Assembly (NCBI GenBank): GCA_963727545.1
Contig: CAVSGS010000007.1
Span: forward strand, 186,001-250,000
DNA: 64,000 bases
Direction: 5' to 3'
From: Flexifilum sp963727545
Lineage (GTDB): Bacteria; Chloroflexota; Anaerolineae; Aggregatilineales; Phototrophicaceae
In this document: positions 7,508 to 15,821 of the stretch, one piece after another
Layout: each line of letters begins with the position of its first letter
Numbering within the stretch: the stretch's first letter is position 1
Position numbers and translations under genes: made by a program
Notes under the pieces: model-generated
The model's database searches: none
What the model saw: only the letters and a program-made list of their open reading frames with translations
What the model was told of the DNA's origin: nothing

Positions 7508-9016
7508 ATGTCACAGTCACAGAAAGCGCGTATCTATCTCGATACGCATCGATCCATCAGTCCGATTTCGCCGTTGATCTTCAGCGGTTTTGCTGAGCAT
7601 ATGGGGCGTGCCATCTATGAAGGCATCTACGACCCTGCCTCGCCGCTCGCCGATGGGCGCGGTCTGCGTAAAGACGTGCTCGCTGCGCTGAAAGAACTGA
7701 ACTTCCGCTCGATGCGCTATCCCGGTGGCAACTTCCTCAGCGGCTATCGCTGGGAAGATGGCATTGGTCCCAAAGATCAGCGTCCGCACCGCCGCGATCT
7801 CGCTTGGCAGTCGATCGAGACTAATCAGTTTGGCACCGACGAGTTCATGGAATTCGCCAAGGAGATCAAGACCGAGCCGATGATGAGCGTCAACATGGGC
7901 ACCGCGTCGATTCAGGACGCGGCGAACCTCGTTGAGTACTGTAACGCGCCCGCCGGGACGAAATACGCCGATATGCGCGTCGCCAACGGTCACCGCGATC
8001 CTTATGGTGTCAAGTACTGGTGCCTCGGTAACGAGATGGATGGTCCTTGGCAGATCGGGCATCTCGAAGCCGAAGATTACGGCAAGAAAGCTCGCGAAGC
8101 TGGCAAGATGATGCGCTGGCACGATCCATCGGTCTCGCTGGTGTCGTGCGGCTCGTCCAACAACCGGATGCCGACCTATCCCGAATGGGATCGCGTTGTG
8201 CTGGAACATGCGTGGGAAGTCGTCGACTACCACTCGATGCACCACTATGCCAATAACTTCGACGACGACACCGCTAGCTTCCTTGCTCTCAGCGCTGATT
8301 TCGAGGAGTTCGTCGATACACTGTCGGGCGTGCTGCGTTACGTCAAGGCGAAGAACCGCTCGAACCACGACGTCTATCTGCAGTGGGACGAGTGGAACGT
8401 TTGGTACAAGGCGCGCCTCGAAAACGACGTACAGGGGCAATGGGGACAAGCCCCGCACCTGATCGAGGAAGTCTACAACCTCGAAGATGCGCTGGTCGTC
8501 GCGCAGTGGATGAACGTCTTCCTGCGCAAGTCGGACGTCGTCAAGGTCGCCTGTCTTGCCCAGATCGTCAACGTGATCGCGCCGATCCTGACCACCCGCG
8601 ACGCGCTGCTTAAGCAGTCGATTTACTATCCGTTCATGCTGTTCAGCAAGCTGGCGGCGGGCAAGGCGCTCGACGCGCTGGTCACTGCCCCGACTTACGA
8701 AACCAAGCAGTTCGGTGCGCAGTCGCTGCTCGACGTTTCCGCCTCGTATGACGAGGAGCACAACACCGCCGCCGTCTTCATCGTCAACCGCAGCCAGACC
8801 GACAGCCTGCCGGTCGATCTCGTCTGGCAAGACCGCGCGCCCAAGGCGATCAAGTCGGTGCAGCAGGTCGCCGGGACTGATCCGAAGGCTGCCAACAGCT
8901 TCGATAACCCGAATGTGATCGTCGCCAAACCCGGTGACGTCCCGCAGCTTGACGGCAGCACGGCGACGCTCGTCCTGCCGCCGCTCTCCTTCACGGCGGT
9001 CGAAGTCGCGCTGTAA
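7508..9016 (+). CDS. Intracellular alpha-L-arabinofuranosidase, GH51
   Basis: Retaining glycosidase (502 residues) that removes terminal L-arabinofuranose from imported arabino-oligosaccharides. There is no signal peptide, so it acts in the cytoplasm after uptake. The GH51 (beta/alpha)8 barrel carries YPGGNFLSGYRWEDGIGP at about residues 71-88, the acid/base glutamate in WCLGNEMDG (Glu176) and the nucleophile in QWDEWNVWY (Glu295). These positions nearly coincide with the well-studied Geobacillus enzyme. The C-terminal ~130 residues form the expected beta-sandwich. AAGGAGA lies 9 bases before ATG 7508. A second GH51 gene lies at 15822-17342; the two differ clearly in sequence and so may prefer different linkages. 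Confidence 0.95.
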   Translation: MSQSQKARIYLDTHRSISPISPLIFSGFAEHMGRAIYEGIYDPASPLADGRGLRKDVLAALKELNFRSMRYPGGNFLSGYRWEDGIGPKDQRPHRRDLAWQSIETNQFGTDEFMEFAKEIKTEPMMSVNMGTASIQDAANLVEYCNAPAGTKYADMRVANGHRDPYGVKYWCLGNEMDGPWQIGHLEAEDYGKKAREAGKMMRWHDPSVSLVSCGSSNNRMPTYPEWDRVVLEHAWEVVDYHSMHHYANNFDDDTASFLALSADFEEFVDTLSGVLRYVKAKNRSNHDVYLQWDEWNVWYKARLENDVQGQWGQAPHLIEEVYNLEDALVVAQWMNVFLRKSDVVKVACLAQIVNVIAPILTTRDALLKQSIYYPFMLFSKLAAGKALDALVTAPTYETKQFGAQSLLDVSASYDEEHNTAAVFIVNRSQTDSLPVDLVWQDRAPKAIKSVQQVAGTDPKAANSFDNPNVIVAKPGDVPQLDGSTATLVLPPLSFTAVEVAL

Positions 9017-9037
9017 ACGAATTTCCACATGGAGGAT

Positions 9038-9065
9038 GTAGGGGCGCACGGCTGTGCGCCCCTAT
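9038..9065. repeat. Palindromic repeat copy 1
   Basis: GTAGGGGC arm, core GCACGGCTGTGC, then GCCCCTA; lies between the GH51 and GH43 genes. Same core as the copies at 14444 (one change) and 47537. Confidence 0.85.
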
Positions 9066-9110
9066 GAATCCGCATTTACATAATCATCCGGTCAATAGGC
9101 AAAGGATTTT

Positions 9111-10625
9111 ATGATGAAAAGCCGCTTATCCTTGACCGCCCGATTTGCCCTCGTCTCGCTCCTGTTCCTGATCGCCATCAGCGCCGCCAGTTTTGTCACC
9201 GCTCAAGACGCGACCGAAGAACCGCCTCACACGATTACTAATCCGCTGGTCACCTATGAGGGCGCTGATCCTTGGCTGACTTACTACGACGGCAATTACT
9301 ATTTAGCGACGACCACCGGATCGTCCATGCTGACGATGCGGAAAGCACAGTCGCTGGAAGGGCTGAAGACGGCGCCGCCGCTGACGATCTACTACGAGAC
9401 TGATCCGTCGCGCTGCTGCAACATGTGGGCACCGGAGTTCCGCCTGTTCGAAGGTGACGACGGTCAGCAGCACTGGTACTTTTACTACACCGCCGGAACC
9501 AGCGGCACGCTTGACAATCAGCACAGCCATGTCCTCGAAAGTGAAGGCACCGACCCGCTCGGTCCGTACCATTACAAGGCGCGTTTGTTCGATCCGGCAC
9601 ATGATACGTGGTCGATCGACGGCAGCGTGATGGTGCTCGACGGTTCGCTGTACTTCCTGAATTCGGTCTGGGTGGGCGACTATCAGGAACTGTTCATCGC
9701 GCCGATGAGCAACCCGTGGACGATCAGCGGCTCGCGGGTGATGATTTCGCGCTCGGATTACCCGTGGGAGAAATCCGGCTTGAACGTCAACGAAGGACCG
9801 GTCGCGCTCCAGCACGACGACCAGACCTTCATCATCTACTCGGCGAGCTACTGCGCGACCGCTGATTACAAGTTGGGGATGCTGACTTACACCGGCGGCG
9901 ATCCGCTGGATGCGGAATCGTGGGTCAAAGATCCTGAACCGGTTTTTCAGCGTTCCGACGAGAACCACGTCTATGGTCCCGGTCACAACGGATTCTTCAA
10001 GTCGCCGGACGGCACCGAGGACTGGATCGTCTATCACGCCAATACCGGTCCGAATGATGGCTGCGGCAGTTCGCGCACGACGCGCGTCCAGAAATTCACG
10101 TGGAACGCCGACGGCACGCCCGATTTCGGCGTCCCGGTCGCGCTGGGCGAGCCGATTCCCGCGCCGTCGGGCGACAGCGGCATCGTGACGCCCCCGCAGA
10201 CGGTCGACGCGGTGCGCCTGAAGCTCGCCGACGCCGACGCTTATCTGCGCCATCAAGACCTGAGCTTTGCCGTGAGTTTCAGCGTGACGCCGATCGAGGA
10301 CTCGCAGTTCGTGCTCGTCCCCGGCTTGGCGGATCCCGACGCGGTATCGATCCAGTCGGTCAACTTCCCCGGCTTGTATCTGCGCCATGATGATTCGAAC
10401 CTGATCACGCTCGGTTTGAGCGATGGCTCGGATGCCTTCGCCGGCAGCGCGACGTGGTACCAGCGACCGGGACTCGCCGACGACACGGCGATCTCGCTCG
10501 AATCCTACGATCAGCCGGGCAGCTACGTCGGACAGAAATTCGGCGTGGTCGCCCTGATCCCGGAGTCCGGGCTGACGTCCGATCGACTGCGCCAAGACGC
10601 GACTTTCGTGATTGAAAGCCAATAG
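9111..10625 (+). CDS. Secreted GH43 arabinosidase with AbfB-like (CBM42) C-terminal domain
   Basis: Exported inverting glycosidase (504 residues) acting on arabinan or arabinoxylan outside the cell. A Sec signal peptide (residues ~5-31) ends at FVTA|QD. The five-bladed GH43 propeller shows the general-base aspartate in GADPWLTYYDGNYY, the WAPEF segment, the modulator aspartate in SIDGSVMV and the acid glutamate in VNEGPVALQ. From about residue 365 an AbfB-like arabinose-binding domain follows, with the internally repeated pattern DSQF...SVNFPGLYLRH / SATWYQRPGL...ESYDQPGSYVG. The next gene is a close paralogue, so a tandem duplication took place. Exact linkage specificity cannot be read from the sequence. 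Confidence 0.9.
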   Translation: MMKSRLSLTARFALVSLLFLIAISAASFVTAQDATEEPPHTITNPLVTYEGADPWLTYYDGNYYLATTTGSSMLTMRKAQSLEGLKTAPPLTIYYETDPSRCCNMWAPEFRLFEGDDGQQHWYFYYTAGTSGTLDNQHSHVLESEGTDPLGPYHYKARLFDPAHDTWSIDGSVMVLDGSLYFLNSVWVGDYQELFIAPMSNPWTISGSRVMISRSDYPWEKSGLNVNEGPVALQHDDQTFIIYSASYCATADYKLGMLTYTGGDPLDAESWVKDPEPVFQRSDENHVYGPGHNGFFKSPDGTEDWIVYHANTGPNDGCGSSRTTRVQKFTWNADGTPDFGVPVALGEPIPAPSGDSGIVTPPQTVDAVRLKLADADAYLRHQDLSFAVSFSVTPIEDSQFVLVPGLADPDAVSIQSVNFPGLYLRHDDSNLITLGLSDGSDAFAGSATWYQRPGLADDTAISLESYDQPGSYVGQKFGVVALIPESGLTSDRLRQDATFVIESQ

Positions 10626-10635
10626 CGGCACAGCC

Positions 10636-10664
10636 GTAGGGGCAGGTCTCAGACCTGCCCTTGT
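10636..10664. repeat. Palindromic repeat copy 2
   Basis: GTAGGGGC arm, core AGGTCTCAGACCT, then GCCC with a degraded right end (TTGT). It lies in the 53-bp gap between the tandem GH43 genes, just before the ribosome site GAGGAG. Confidence 0.8.
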
Positions 10665-10678
10665 GAGGAGAAATCGAC

Positions 10679-12169
10679 ATGAATCAACGCCGACTTATCT
10701 GGTTACTCAGCTTGCTGGTTATCTGTGTGCTGGCGGGTGGTGTCTCGGCGCAGAGCGAAGGCGAGCCGGGCGCGCTGCGGAATCCGCTCAACCCCTACGG
10801 CGGCGCTGATCCTTGGCTGACCTACTACGACGGCAACTACTACCTCGCGGCGACCACGTGGGCGTCCGACTGGACGATGCGTAAATCGCCGACGCTGGCG
10901 GGGCTGAAGACCGCCGAGCCGGTCGTCATCTACCGCGAGACCGATCCGTCACGCTGCTGCAACTTTTGGGCACCGGAGTTCCGTCTGTTCGAAGGCGATG
11001 ATGGTCAGCAGCACTGGTACTTCTACTACTCGGCGGGGACTGCCGGAACGTATGACTTCCAGCACCCGCACGTCCTCGAAAGCGATGGCACCGACCCGCT
11101 TGGTCCCTATCACTACAAGAGCAGCCTGCTTAGTCCCGAAGATGATAGCTGGGCGATTGATGGCAGCGTGCTCGACCTCGACGGTTCGCTCTACTTCCTG
11201 TTCTCGGCGTTCACCGACGGACCGCAGTCGATCTACATCGCGCCGATGAGCAATCCATGGACGGTCAACGGGGAGCGCGTGCTGATCTCCAAGCCGACGC
11301 TGGCGTGGGAATCGTCCGGTAACCCGGTCAATGAGGGACCAGTCGCGCTTCAGCACGACGGCAAGACCTTCGTCGTCTTCTCGGCGAGCGCCTGCACCAC
11401 ACCCGATTACAAACTGGGCATGGTCACGCTCGTCGGTGACGATCCGCTCGACAGTGCGTCGTGGGTCAAGAATCCTGAGCCGGTCTTCCAGCGCTCCGAC
11501 GCCAACGGCGTTTACGGTCCCGGACACAACGGCTTCTTCCAGTCGCCGGACGGCAGCGAAGACTGGATCGTCTATCACGCGGTCGATTTCCAGCAAGGTG
11601 CTTGCGATGGTCGCCGGACGACGCGCGTCCAGAAATTCACGTGGAACGCCGACGGCACGCCCAATTTCGGCATCCCGGTCTCGACTGACACCGTGATCGC
11701 TGCGCCTTCTGGCGATGCGGGCGTCGATCCGGAGCCGGAATTTGCCACGCTGGAACTGACGCGGTTTCAGTCGTATCGCTACAGCGACTCGTACCTGCGG
11801 CACGCCAACTTTATCGCCCGTGTCGATCCGAACCCGAATCCGCTGGCGGATTCGCAGTTCATCGTTACGCCGGGTTTGGCGGACGGTGCGGCGGTGTCGC
11901 TGCAATCGTACAATTTCCCCGGCTTCTACCTGTATCATCAGAATAACGCGGTGATCTTGGCAGCGGACGACGGAACGGACGAGTTCGCCACCAGCGCGAC
12001 GTGGTGGCTGCGTTCTGGCATCGCCGACGAGCGCGCGACCTCGATTGAGTCCTACGATCTGCCGGGCAGCTTCATCGGCAAGAAATTCGGCGTGGTCGCG
12101 CTGGTCGAGCAAGCCGCGCTGACCACTGACCGGATGCGCGCCGAAGCGACGTTTATAATCGAGCAGTGA
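10679..12169 (+). CDS. Secreted GH43 arabinosidase with AbfB-like domain (tandem paralogue)
   Basis: Second member of the GH43-AbfB pair (496 residues) with the same architecture. The Sec signal peptide MNQRRLIWLLSLLVICVLAGG ends at VSA|QS. Catalytic signatures are GADPWLTYYDGNYY, WAPEFRLFEGDDGQQHW, WAIDGSVLDL and VNEGPVALQ. The C-terminal AbfB-like domain includes DSQFIVTPGL, SYNFPGFYLYH and SIESYDLPGSFIG. The catalytic halves of the two paralogues are nearly identical over long stretches, while the AbfB halves have diverged more; this suggests different sugar-chain targeting with conserved chemistry. GAGGAG lies just before ATG 10679. Confidence 0.9.
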   Translation: MNQRRLIWLLSLLVICVLAGGVSAQSEGEPGALRNPLNPYGGADPWLTYYDGNYYLAATTWASDWTMRKSPTLAGLKTAEPVVIYRETDPSRCCNFWAPEFRLFEGDDGQQHWYFYYSAGTAGTYDFQHPHVLESDGTDPLGPYHYKSSLLSPEDDSWAIDGSVLDLDGSLYFLFSAFTDGPQSIYIAPMSNPWTVNGERVLISKPTLAWESSGNPVNEGPVALQHDGKTFVVFSASACTTPDYKLGMVTLVGDDPLDSASWVKNPEPVFQRSDANGVYGPGHNGFFQSPDGSEDWIVYHAVDFQQGACDGRRTTRVQKFTWNADGTPNFGIPVSTDTVIAAPSGDAGVDPEPEFATLELTRFQSYRYSDSYLRHANFIARVDPNPNPLADSQFIVTPGLADGAAVSLQSYNFPGFYLYHQNNAVILAADDGTDEFATSATWWLRSGIADERATSIESYDLPGSFIGKKFGVVALVEQAALTTDRMRAEATFIIEQ

Positions 12170-12182
12170 CCAGCATTAACAC

Positions 12183-12210
12183 CAAGGGGCGGACAGCCGT
12201 CCGCCCCTAC
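12183..12210. repeat. Palindromic repeat copy 3
   Basis: CAAGGGGC (degraded left end), core GGACAGCCGTCC, then GCCCCTAC. It overlaps the extreme 3' end of the broken minus-strand gene that ends at 12207. Confidence 0.8.
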
Positions 12211-12763
12211 GAAATCGAGATGTATCGTTTGATCGCGGGTGGGTCATACCAGACCTGCGCCTCGATGTAGCGGTCGGGTCCGCCTTTGCCGTCTGCGTTC
12301 CATTCCTGCGGCAATCCATACATCACCACCAAATCGGGGAGTTCCGCCAGCGTGTAGACCTGTCGGCGATACGGTTTGCCGTCGCCGAAGCGCATCGCCG
12401 GGAAAGTATCGCCGTAGGTGAAGCTGACGCGCGCGGACATCGATCTCAGCCAGCGGAATGTGGATTTCGCTGCCATGCGCGTACCACGTCTCCACCCAAG
12501 CACACGCGCCGAGCGTGAAGTAGTGCGGGGTGTTACGCAGCGGCTCGCCGCCTTTATCGATGAAGCGTGCGCGAACGAACGCTTCCAGTTCGCGCCGAAT
12601 CGATAGGTAATCCGCTATTGCGCTGGCTGGCGAAACCGTCGTCGCGCTGGCGCAGCGCTTCCAGTACTGCTTCCGCCTCATCCGGCGCGAGGTCGGAGAG
12701 GTTCCGCAGCGGTCCCCGCGAGTGTTCGTAGTAGTGGTAGAGGTGACTAGGCAGTTGAACCAT
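12207..12763 (-). pseudogene. Conserved hypothetical protein, two frameshifts
   Basis: A conserved bacterial protein of unknown function (I recall relatives that begin PSHLYHYYE..RGPFRNLSDL) is split over three frames. The first part, from ATG 12763, reads MVQLPSHLYHYYEHSRGPLR and on to GFASQ. The second reads DYLSIRRELEAFVRARFIDK, NTPHYFTLGACAWVETWYAH and IPLAEID. The third reads VSFTYGDTFPAMRFGDGKPY and YGLPQEWNADGKGGPDRYIE. Each junction needs removal of one base, near 12612 (extra G on the minus strand) and near 12430 (inside a CGCGCG run). Joined, the parts give a full-length protein of about 180 residues, so this is either a very recent pseudogene or an intact gene with two assembly indels. 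Confidence 0.7.
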
Positions 12764-12777
12764 AGGCGTTCTGGAGG

Positions 12778-12806
12778 GTAGGGGCGACCTGTCAGGTCAC
12801 CCCTAC
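12778..12806. repeat. Palindromic repeat copy 4
   Basis: GTAGGGGC, core GACCTGTCAGGTC, then ACCCCTAC (one mismatch in the stem). Located between araA and the hypothetical gene at 12207-12763, both on the minus strand. Confidence 0.85.
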
Positions 12807-12846
12807 GGATAAATCATTAGCTGAAAGCTGACCGCTAATCGCTTCC

Positions 12847-14352
12847 TCAAATCCGCTGCTTGAGCAGGTAGTAGGCGTCGTTCCAGCGCAGTTCCTGCTT
12901 GAACCCGTATAACTGAGTCTCGTTGTCGATCTTCAGGTACTCGATCCCCGCCATTTCAGCGAAGTCTTCCATATATTCCGCCGTCAGCGCGAGGCTGAAG
13001 CCGGTGTGATGCGCGCCACCGGCGTAAATCCACGCGGCAGCCGCCGTCTTGAGGTCAGGCTGCGGGATCCACAGCGCCCGCGCGACCGGCAGCTTCGGCA
13101 GCGGTTCATCCGGCGGGATCACGTCGACGTTGTTGACGACCAAGCGGAAGCGGTTGCCCATATCCATCAGCGAAGCGTTGATCGCCGGACCGGTCTGCGA
13201 GTTGAAGACCAGCCGCGCCGGATCTGCTTTGCCGCCGATGCCGAGCGGATGCACTTCCAACTTCACGTCGCCTTCCGCGATCGACGGGCAGATTTCCAGC
13301 ATATGCGCGCCGAGCACCTTTTGCCCGCTGGGGCTGAGGTGATAGGTATAGTCTTCCATGAAGGAAGTGCCGCCTTGCAGCCCCGACGCCATGACCTTCA
13401 TCGCCCGCACCAGCGCCGAGGTTTTCCAGTCGCCTTCGCCGCCGAAGCCGTAGCCTTCCGCCATCAAGCGCTGTACCGGCAGACCGGGAAGCTGCGCCAT
13501 GCCGTGCAAGTCCTCGAAGGTGTCGGTGAAGGCTTTGAAGCCGCCGGTCGTCAGGAAGCTGCGCAGACCAAGTTCAATCCGGGCGGCTTCACGAACGGAA
13601 CTGTGCCGGTCGCCGCCTTTGCGCAGGTCGGCGGTGAGCACGTACTGCTCCTCGTAGAGCTTCGCCAGTTCGTCGATCTCGGCGTCGCTCACCTCGACCA
13701 CGTGATCGACCAGATCGCCGATGCCCCAACCGCTGACCTCATAGCCGAAGCGCATCTGCGCCTCAACCTTGTCGCCTTCGGTCACGGCGACCGAGCGCAT
13801 GTTGTCGCCGAAGCGGGCGAGCTTCGCGCCTTGCGCGTCGTGCCACGCGGCGGCAGCCCGCGACCACACCGAGAGCCGCTCCTGCACTTCCGGATCGCTC
13901 CAGTGCCCGACGACCACCTTGCGGTTCATCCGCATCCGGCTCATGATGAAGCCGAACTCACGGTCGCCATGCGCCGATTGGTTCAGGTTCATGAAGTCCA
14001 TGTCGATGTCTGCCCACGGGATGTCTTGGTTGAACTGGGTGTGCAGATGCGCCAGCGGCTTTTGCAGCGCCGACAGTCCGGCGATCCAGTTGCGCGAGGG
14101 CGAGAAAGTGTGCATCCACGTGATCACGCCGATGCAGTTCGGCGCGGCGTTGGCTTGCATACAAATGCTGTGAATTTCTGCCGACGTGGTGAGGACCGGC
14201 TTGAACACGATCTGCACCGGGATCGTTCCGGCGTCGTTGAGCGCGCCGACGATCTCCTGTGAGTGCGCCGCGACCTGTTCCAGCGTCTCCGGTCCATAGA
14301 GATGCTGGCTGCCGGTCAAGAACCAGACTTCGAGTTTACTCAGGTCGATCAT
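12847..14352 (-). CDS. araA: L-arabinose isomerase
   Basis: Cytoplasmic Mn-dependent isomerase that interconverts L-arabinose and L-ribulose, the first step of the pathway completed by araB and araD. The 501 residues match the usual ~500. It begins with the canonical EVWFLTGSQHLYGPETLEQV; other family stretches are GVITWMHTFSPSRNWI, NQDIPWADIDMDFMNLNQSA, YGFGGEGDWKTSALVRAMK with a metal-ligand glutamate, and TSFMEDYTYHLSP. It ends DAYYLLKQ, as in homologues. It is transcribed away from araBD and lies apart from them, so it needs its own control; no clear ATTCGAAT operator was found directly upstream. Confidence 0.97.
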   Translation of the reverse strand: MIDLSKLEVWFLTGSQHLYGPETLEQVAAHSQEIVGALNDAGTIPVQIVFKPVLTTSAEIHSICMQANAAPNCIGVITWMHTFSPSRNWIAGLSALQKPLAHLHTQFNQDIPWADIDMDFMNLNQSAHGDREFGFIMSRMRMNRKVVVGHWSDPEVQERLSVWSRAAAAWHDAQGAKLARFGDNMRSVAVTEGDKVEAQMRFGYEVSGWGIGDLVDHVVEVSDAEIDELAKLYEEQYVLTADLRKGGDRHSSVREAARIELGLRSFLTTGGFKAFTDTFEDLHGMAQLPGLPVQRLMAEGYGFGGEGDWKTSALVRAMKVMASGLQGGTSFMEDYTYHLSPSGQKVLGAHMLEICPSIAEGDVKLEVHPLGIGGKADPARLVFNSQTGPAINASLMDMGNRFRLVVNNVDVIPPDEPLPKLPVARALWIPQPDLKTAAAAWIYAGGAHHTGFSLALTAEYMEDFAEMAGIEYLKIDNETQLYGFKQELRWNDAYYLLKQRI

Positions 14353-14443
14353 GGGTCAAATTCCCTTTGCATGAATGTCAGTTAAGCTGTCGAACAATTT
14401 CTATGATGAGTTTCGAGCGAAAACTGGTACTGATGCTATTTCA

Positions 14444-14471
14444 GTAGGGGCGCACGGCCGTGCGCCCCTAC
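14444..14471. repeat. Palindromic repeat copy 5 (perfect)
   Basis: A perfect 28-bp inverted repeat: GTAGGGGC, core GCACGGCCGTGC, GCCCCTAC. Located between araA and the endo-arabinanase gene. Confidence 0.9.
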
Positions 14472-14536
14472 ATATCCCCGTATGCGCACCCTTGAAAGCC
14501 TCTAAACCCGCTACAACTCCCGGGGTCAGGGGTTTA

Positions 14537-15586
14537 TTACTCCGGGTAGACCGGTTCGAGCCAGCCGTCATCCGTCCAGACCAGCCGGTCGATGTGCATC
14601 GTCGGCGTACCCGCTGCCTCGGCGTCGTAGGCGTGATAGACGATGTAATCGACGCCATCTTCTTGCAAAATCCCGTTGTGACCGGGACCGCGCCAACGGT
14701 CGGTCGGGAAAGTCACCTGCGTGCCGCCGCCTTCCATCATCGCCACACCGTCGCGGTCGACGTAAGGTCCGGTGATGCTTTCCGAGCGTCCGACCATCAC
14801 GCGATAAGTGCTTTTCTCGGCTTGGCAGCAGAAATCGAACGACACGAACAGATAATAGAAGTCGCCTTTGCGGATGATGAATGGCGCTTCGATGGCGTGC
14901 GGATCGGGCGGGCGATAGGCGAGCGCGTGGATCGTCGGCTCCGCCTCGGCGGGCTTGCCGGTCGCGTAGTCGAGCTGCACCAGCTTGATGCCCGTCCAGA
15001 AGCTGCCGAAGCTCAGCCATGGCGTGCCCTCGGCATCGATGACGAGGTTCGGGTCGATACAGTTGTACGGATCAGTGCGGTGCGACTCGATCACCAAGCC
15101 CTCGTCCACCCACTTGAACTCATCGGCGGTCGAGTCGAGCGTGACGTTGGTCGCCAAGCCGATCACCGAGCGGTTGCTGCCGAAGGTGGAACCGGCATAG
15201 TACAGGTGATACTTGTCGTTGAAGTAGGAGATGTCCGGTGCCCACAAGTTCGTCACGCCGGGGATCGCGTCGGCGACCCACTGCGGGGCTTTCGAGAAGA
15301 CGCTCACCGGGAAATCACGTTCCCACTCGTGCATGTCGGCGGACTTCTTGGTGCCGATGCCGTTGCCGGTGAAAAAGGCGTGATACCCGTCCGGAGACTT
15401 GATCAGCACCGGATCGTGGATCTGCCGGATACTGCCGCTGAGTTGAACGTGGGTCGACATGTCTCCCTCCGGGGTGGCTTCAGGGGTGGCGTCCTGCATC
15501 TGCGCGAGCGCGGGCAGGCTCAGACTCACGCCAGCGCCCAAAACGGCGCTCGAACGGAGAAACTGTCGACGAGTAAATTTGCGCAT
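14537..15586 (-). CDS. Tat-exported endo-alpha-1,5-L-arabinanase, GH43
   Basis: Secreted glycosidase (349 residues from ATG 15586) expected to cut the arabinan backbone of pectin into oligosaccharides. The signal peptide carries a twin-arginine motif, TRRQFLRSS, and likely ends ALA|QM, so export is via Tat, unlike the Sec-type GH43 pair. Catalytic signatures fit arabinanase subfamilies: base aspartate in IHDPVLIK, modulator aspartate in NCIDPNLVI followed by GSFWTGIKL, and acid glutamate in AIEAPFIIRKGDFYYLFVSF. Its promoter carries a perfect ATTCGAAT-type operator in the -35/-10 spacer, linking it to the LacI regulator at 2173-3210. A TTG 10 codons upstream is possible but less likely. Confidence 0.9.
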   Translation of the reverse strand: MRKFTRRQFLRSSAVLGAGVSLSLPALAQMQDATPEATPEGDMSTHVQLSGSIRQIHDPVLIKSPDGYHAFFTGNGIGTKKSADMHEWERDFPVSVFSKAPQWVADAIPGVTNLWAPDISYFNDKYHLYYAGSTFGSNRSVIGLATNVTLDSTADEFKWVDEGLVIESHRTDPYNCIDPNLVIDAEGTPWLSFGSFWTGIKLVQLDYATGKPAEAEPTIHALAYRPPDPHAIEAPFIIRKGDFYYLFVSFDFCCQAEKSTYRVMVGRSESITGPYVDRDGVAMMEGGGTQVTFPTDRWRGPGHNGILQEDGVDYIVYHAYDAEAAGTPTMHIDRLVWTDDGWLEPVYPE

Positions 15587-15625
15587 CAGATTTATGCCTA
15601 ACTGCTCAAAAGCCAATTTGTCCTA

Positions 15626-15654
15626 ATTATAACCTGCCGCATTCGAATGCATAA
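15626..15654 (-). promoter_or_regulatory. Promoter of the endo-arabinanase with operator in spacer
   Basis: Minus-strand -10 TATAAT (15626-15631), a 17-bp spacer, and -35-like TTATGC (15649-15654). The perfect palindrome GCATTCGAATGC (15639-15650) fills the spacer, so repressor binding would exclude RNA polymerase. The leader would be about 30 nt. Confidence 0.65.
15639..15650. promoter_or_regulatory. LacI-type operator, perfect palindrome GCATTCGAATGC
   Basis: Shares the core GCATTCGAAT with the site at 3424-3437 over 12 kb away; two such sites, each placed exactly on a promoter, support a regulon. Confidence 0.65.
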
Positions 15655-15759
15655 CCCGAACAACGCGAAATCCGGGCAAATTGGGATGAATCGTCAACGC
15701 TTCCGCGCATCGTTACAAGCTTTTTTATTTATGCCCTTCGCCACGCATGGCGTCAGGTT

Positions 15760-15801
15760 GTAGGGGCGCTCAGGCTTGCGTAGCAAGCACAACGCCCCTA
15801 C
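15760..15801. repeat. Palindromic repeat copy 6 (long variant)
   Basis: GTAGGGGCG ... CGCCCCTAC arms, with a longer 24-bp interior that holds its own small hairpin CTTGC-GTA-GCAAG. It lies just beyond the end of the second GH51 gene. Confidence 0.75.
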
Positions 15802-15821
15802 GGCGACATCTATATTGTATC

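Noticed and set aside
7517..9049. Long minus-strand open frame (510 codons) opposite the GH51 gene
   Set aside because: Arg/Asp/Val-rich translation without family resemblance; it is a GC-rich antisense shadow of a convincing enzyme gene. The same applies to long antisense frames at 9303-10631, 10949-12112, 13006-14262, 14375-15601, 15747-17327, 23149-24432, 26323-27786 and 36767-38272.
12207..12763. Two or three independent small genes
   Set aside because: The pieces are consecutive parts of one known family, joined by one-base shifts.
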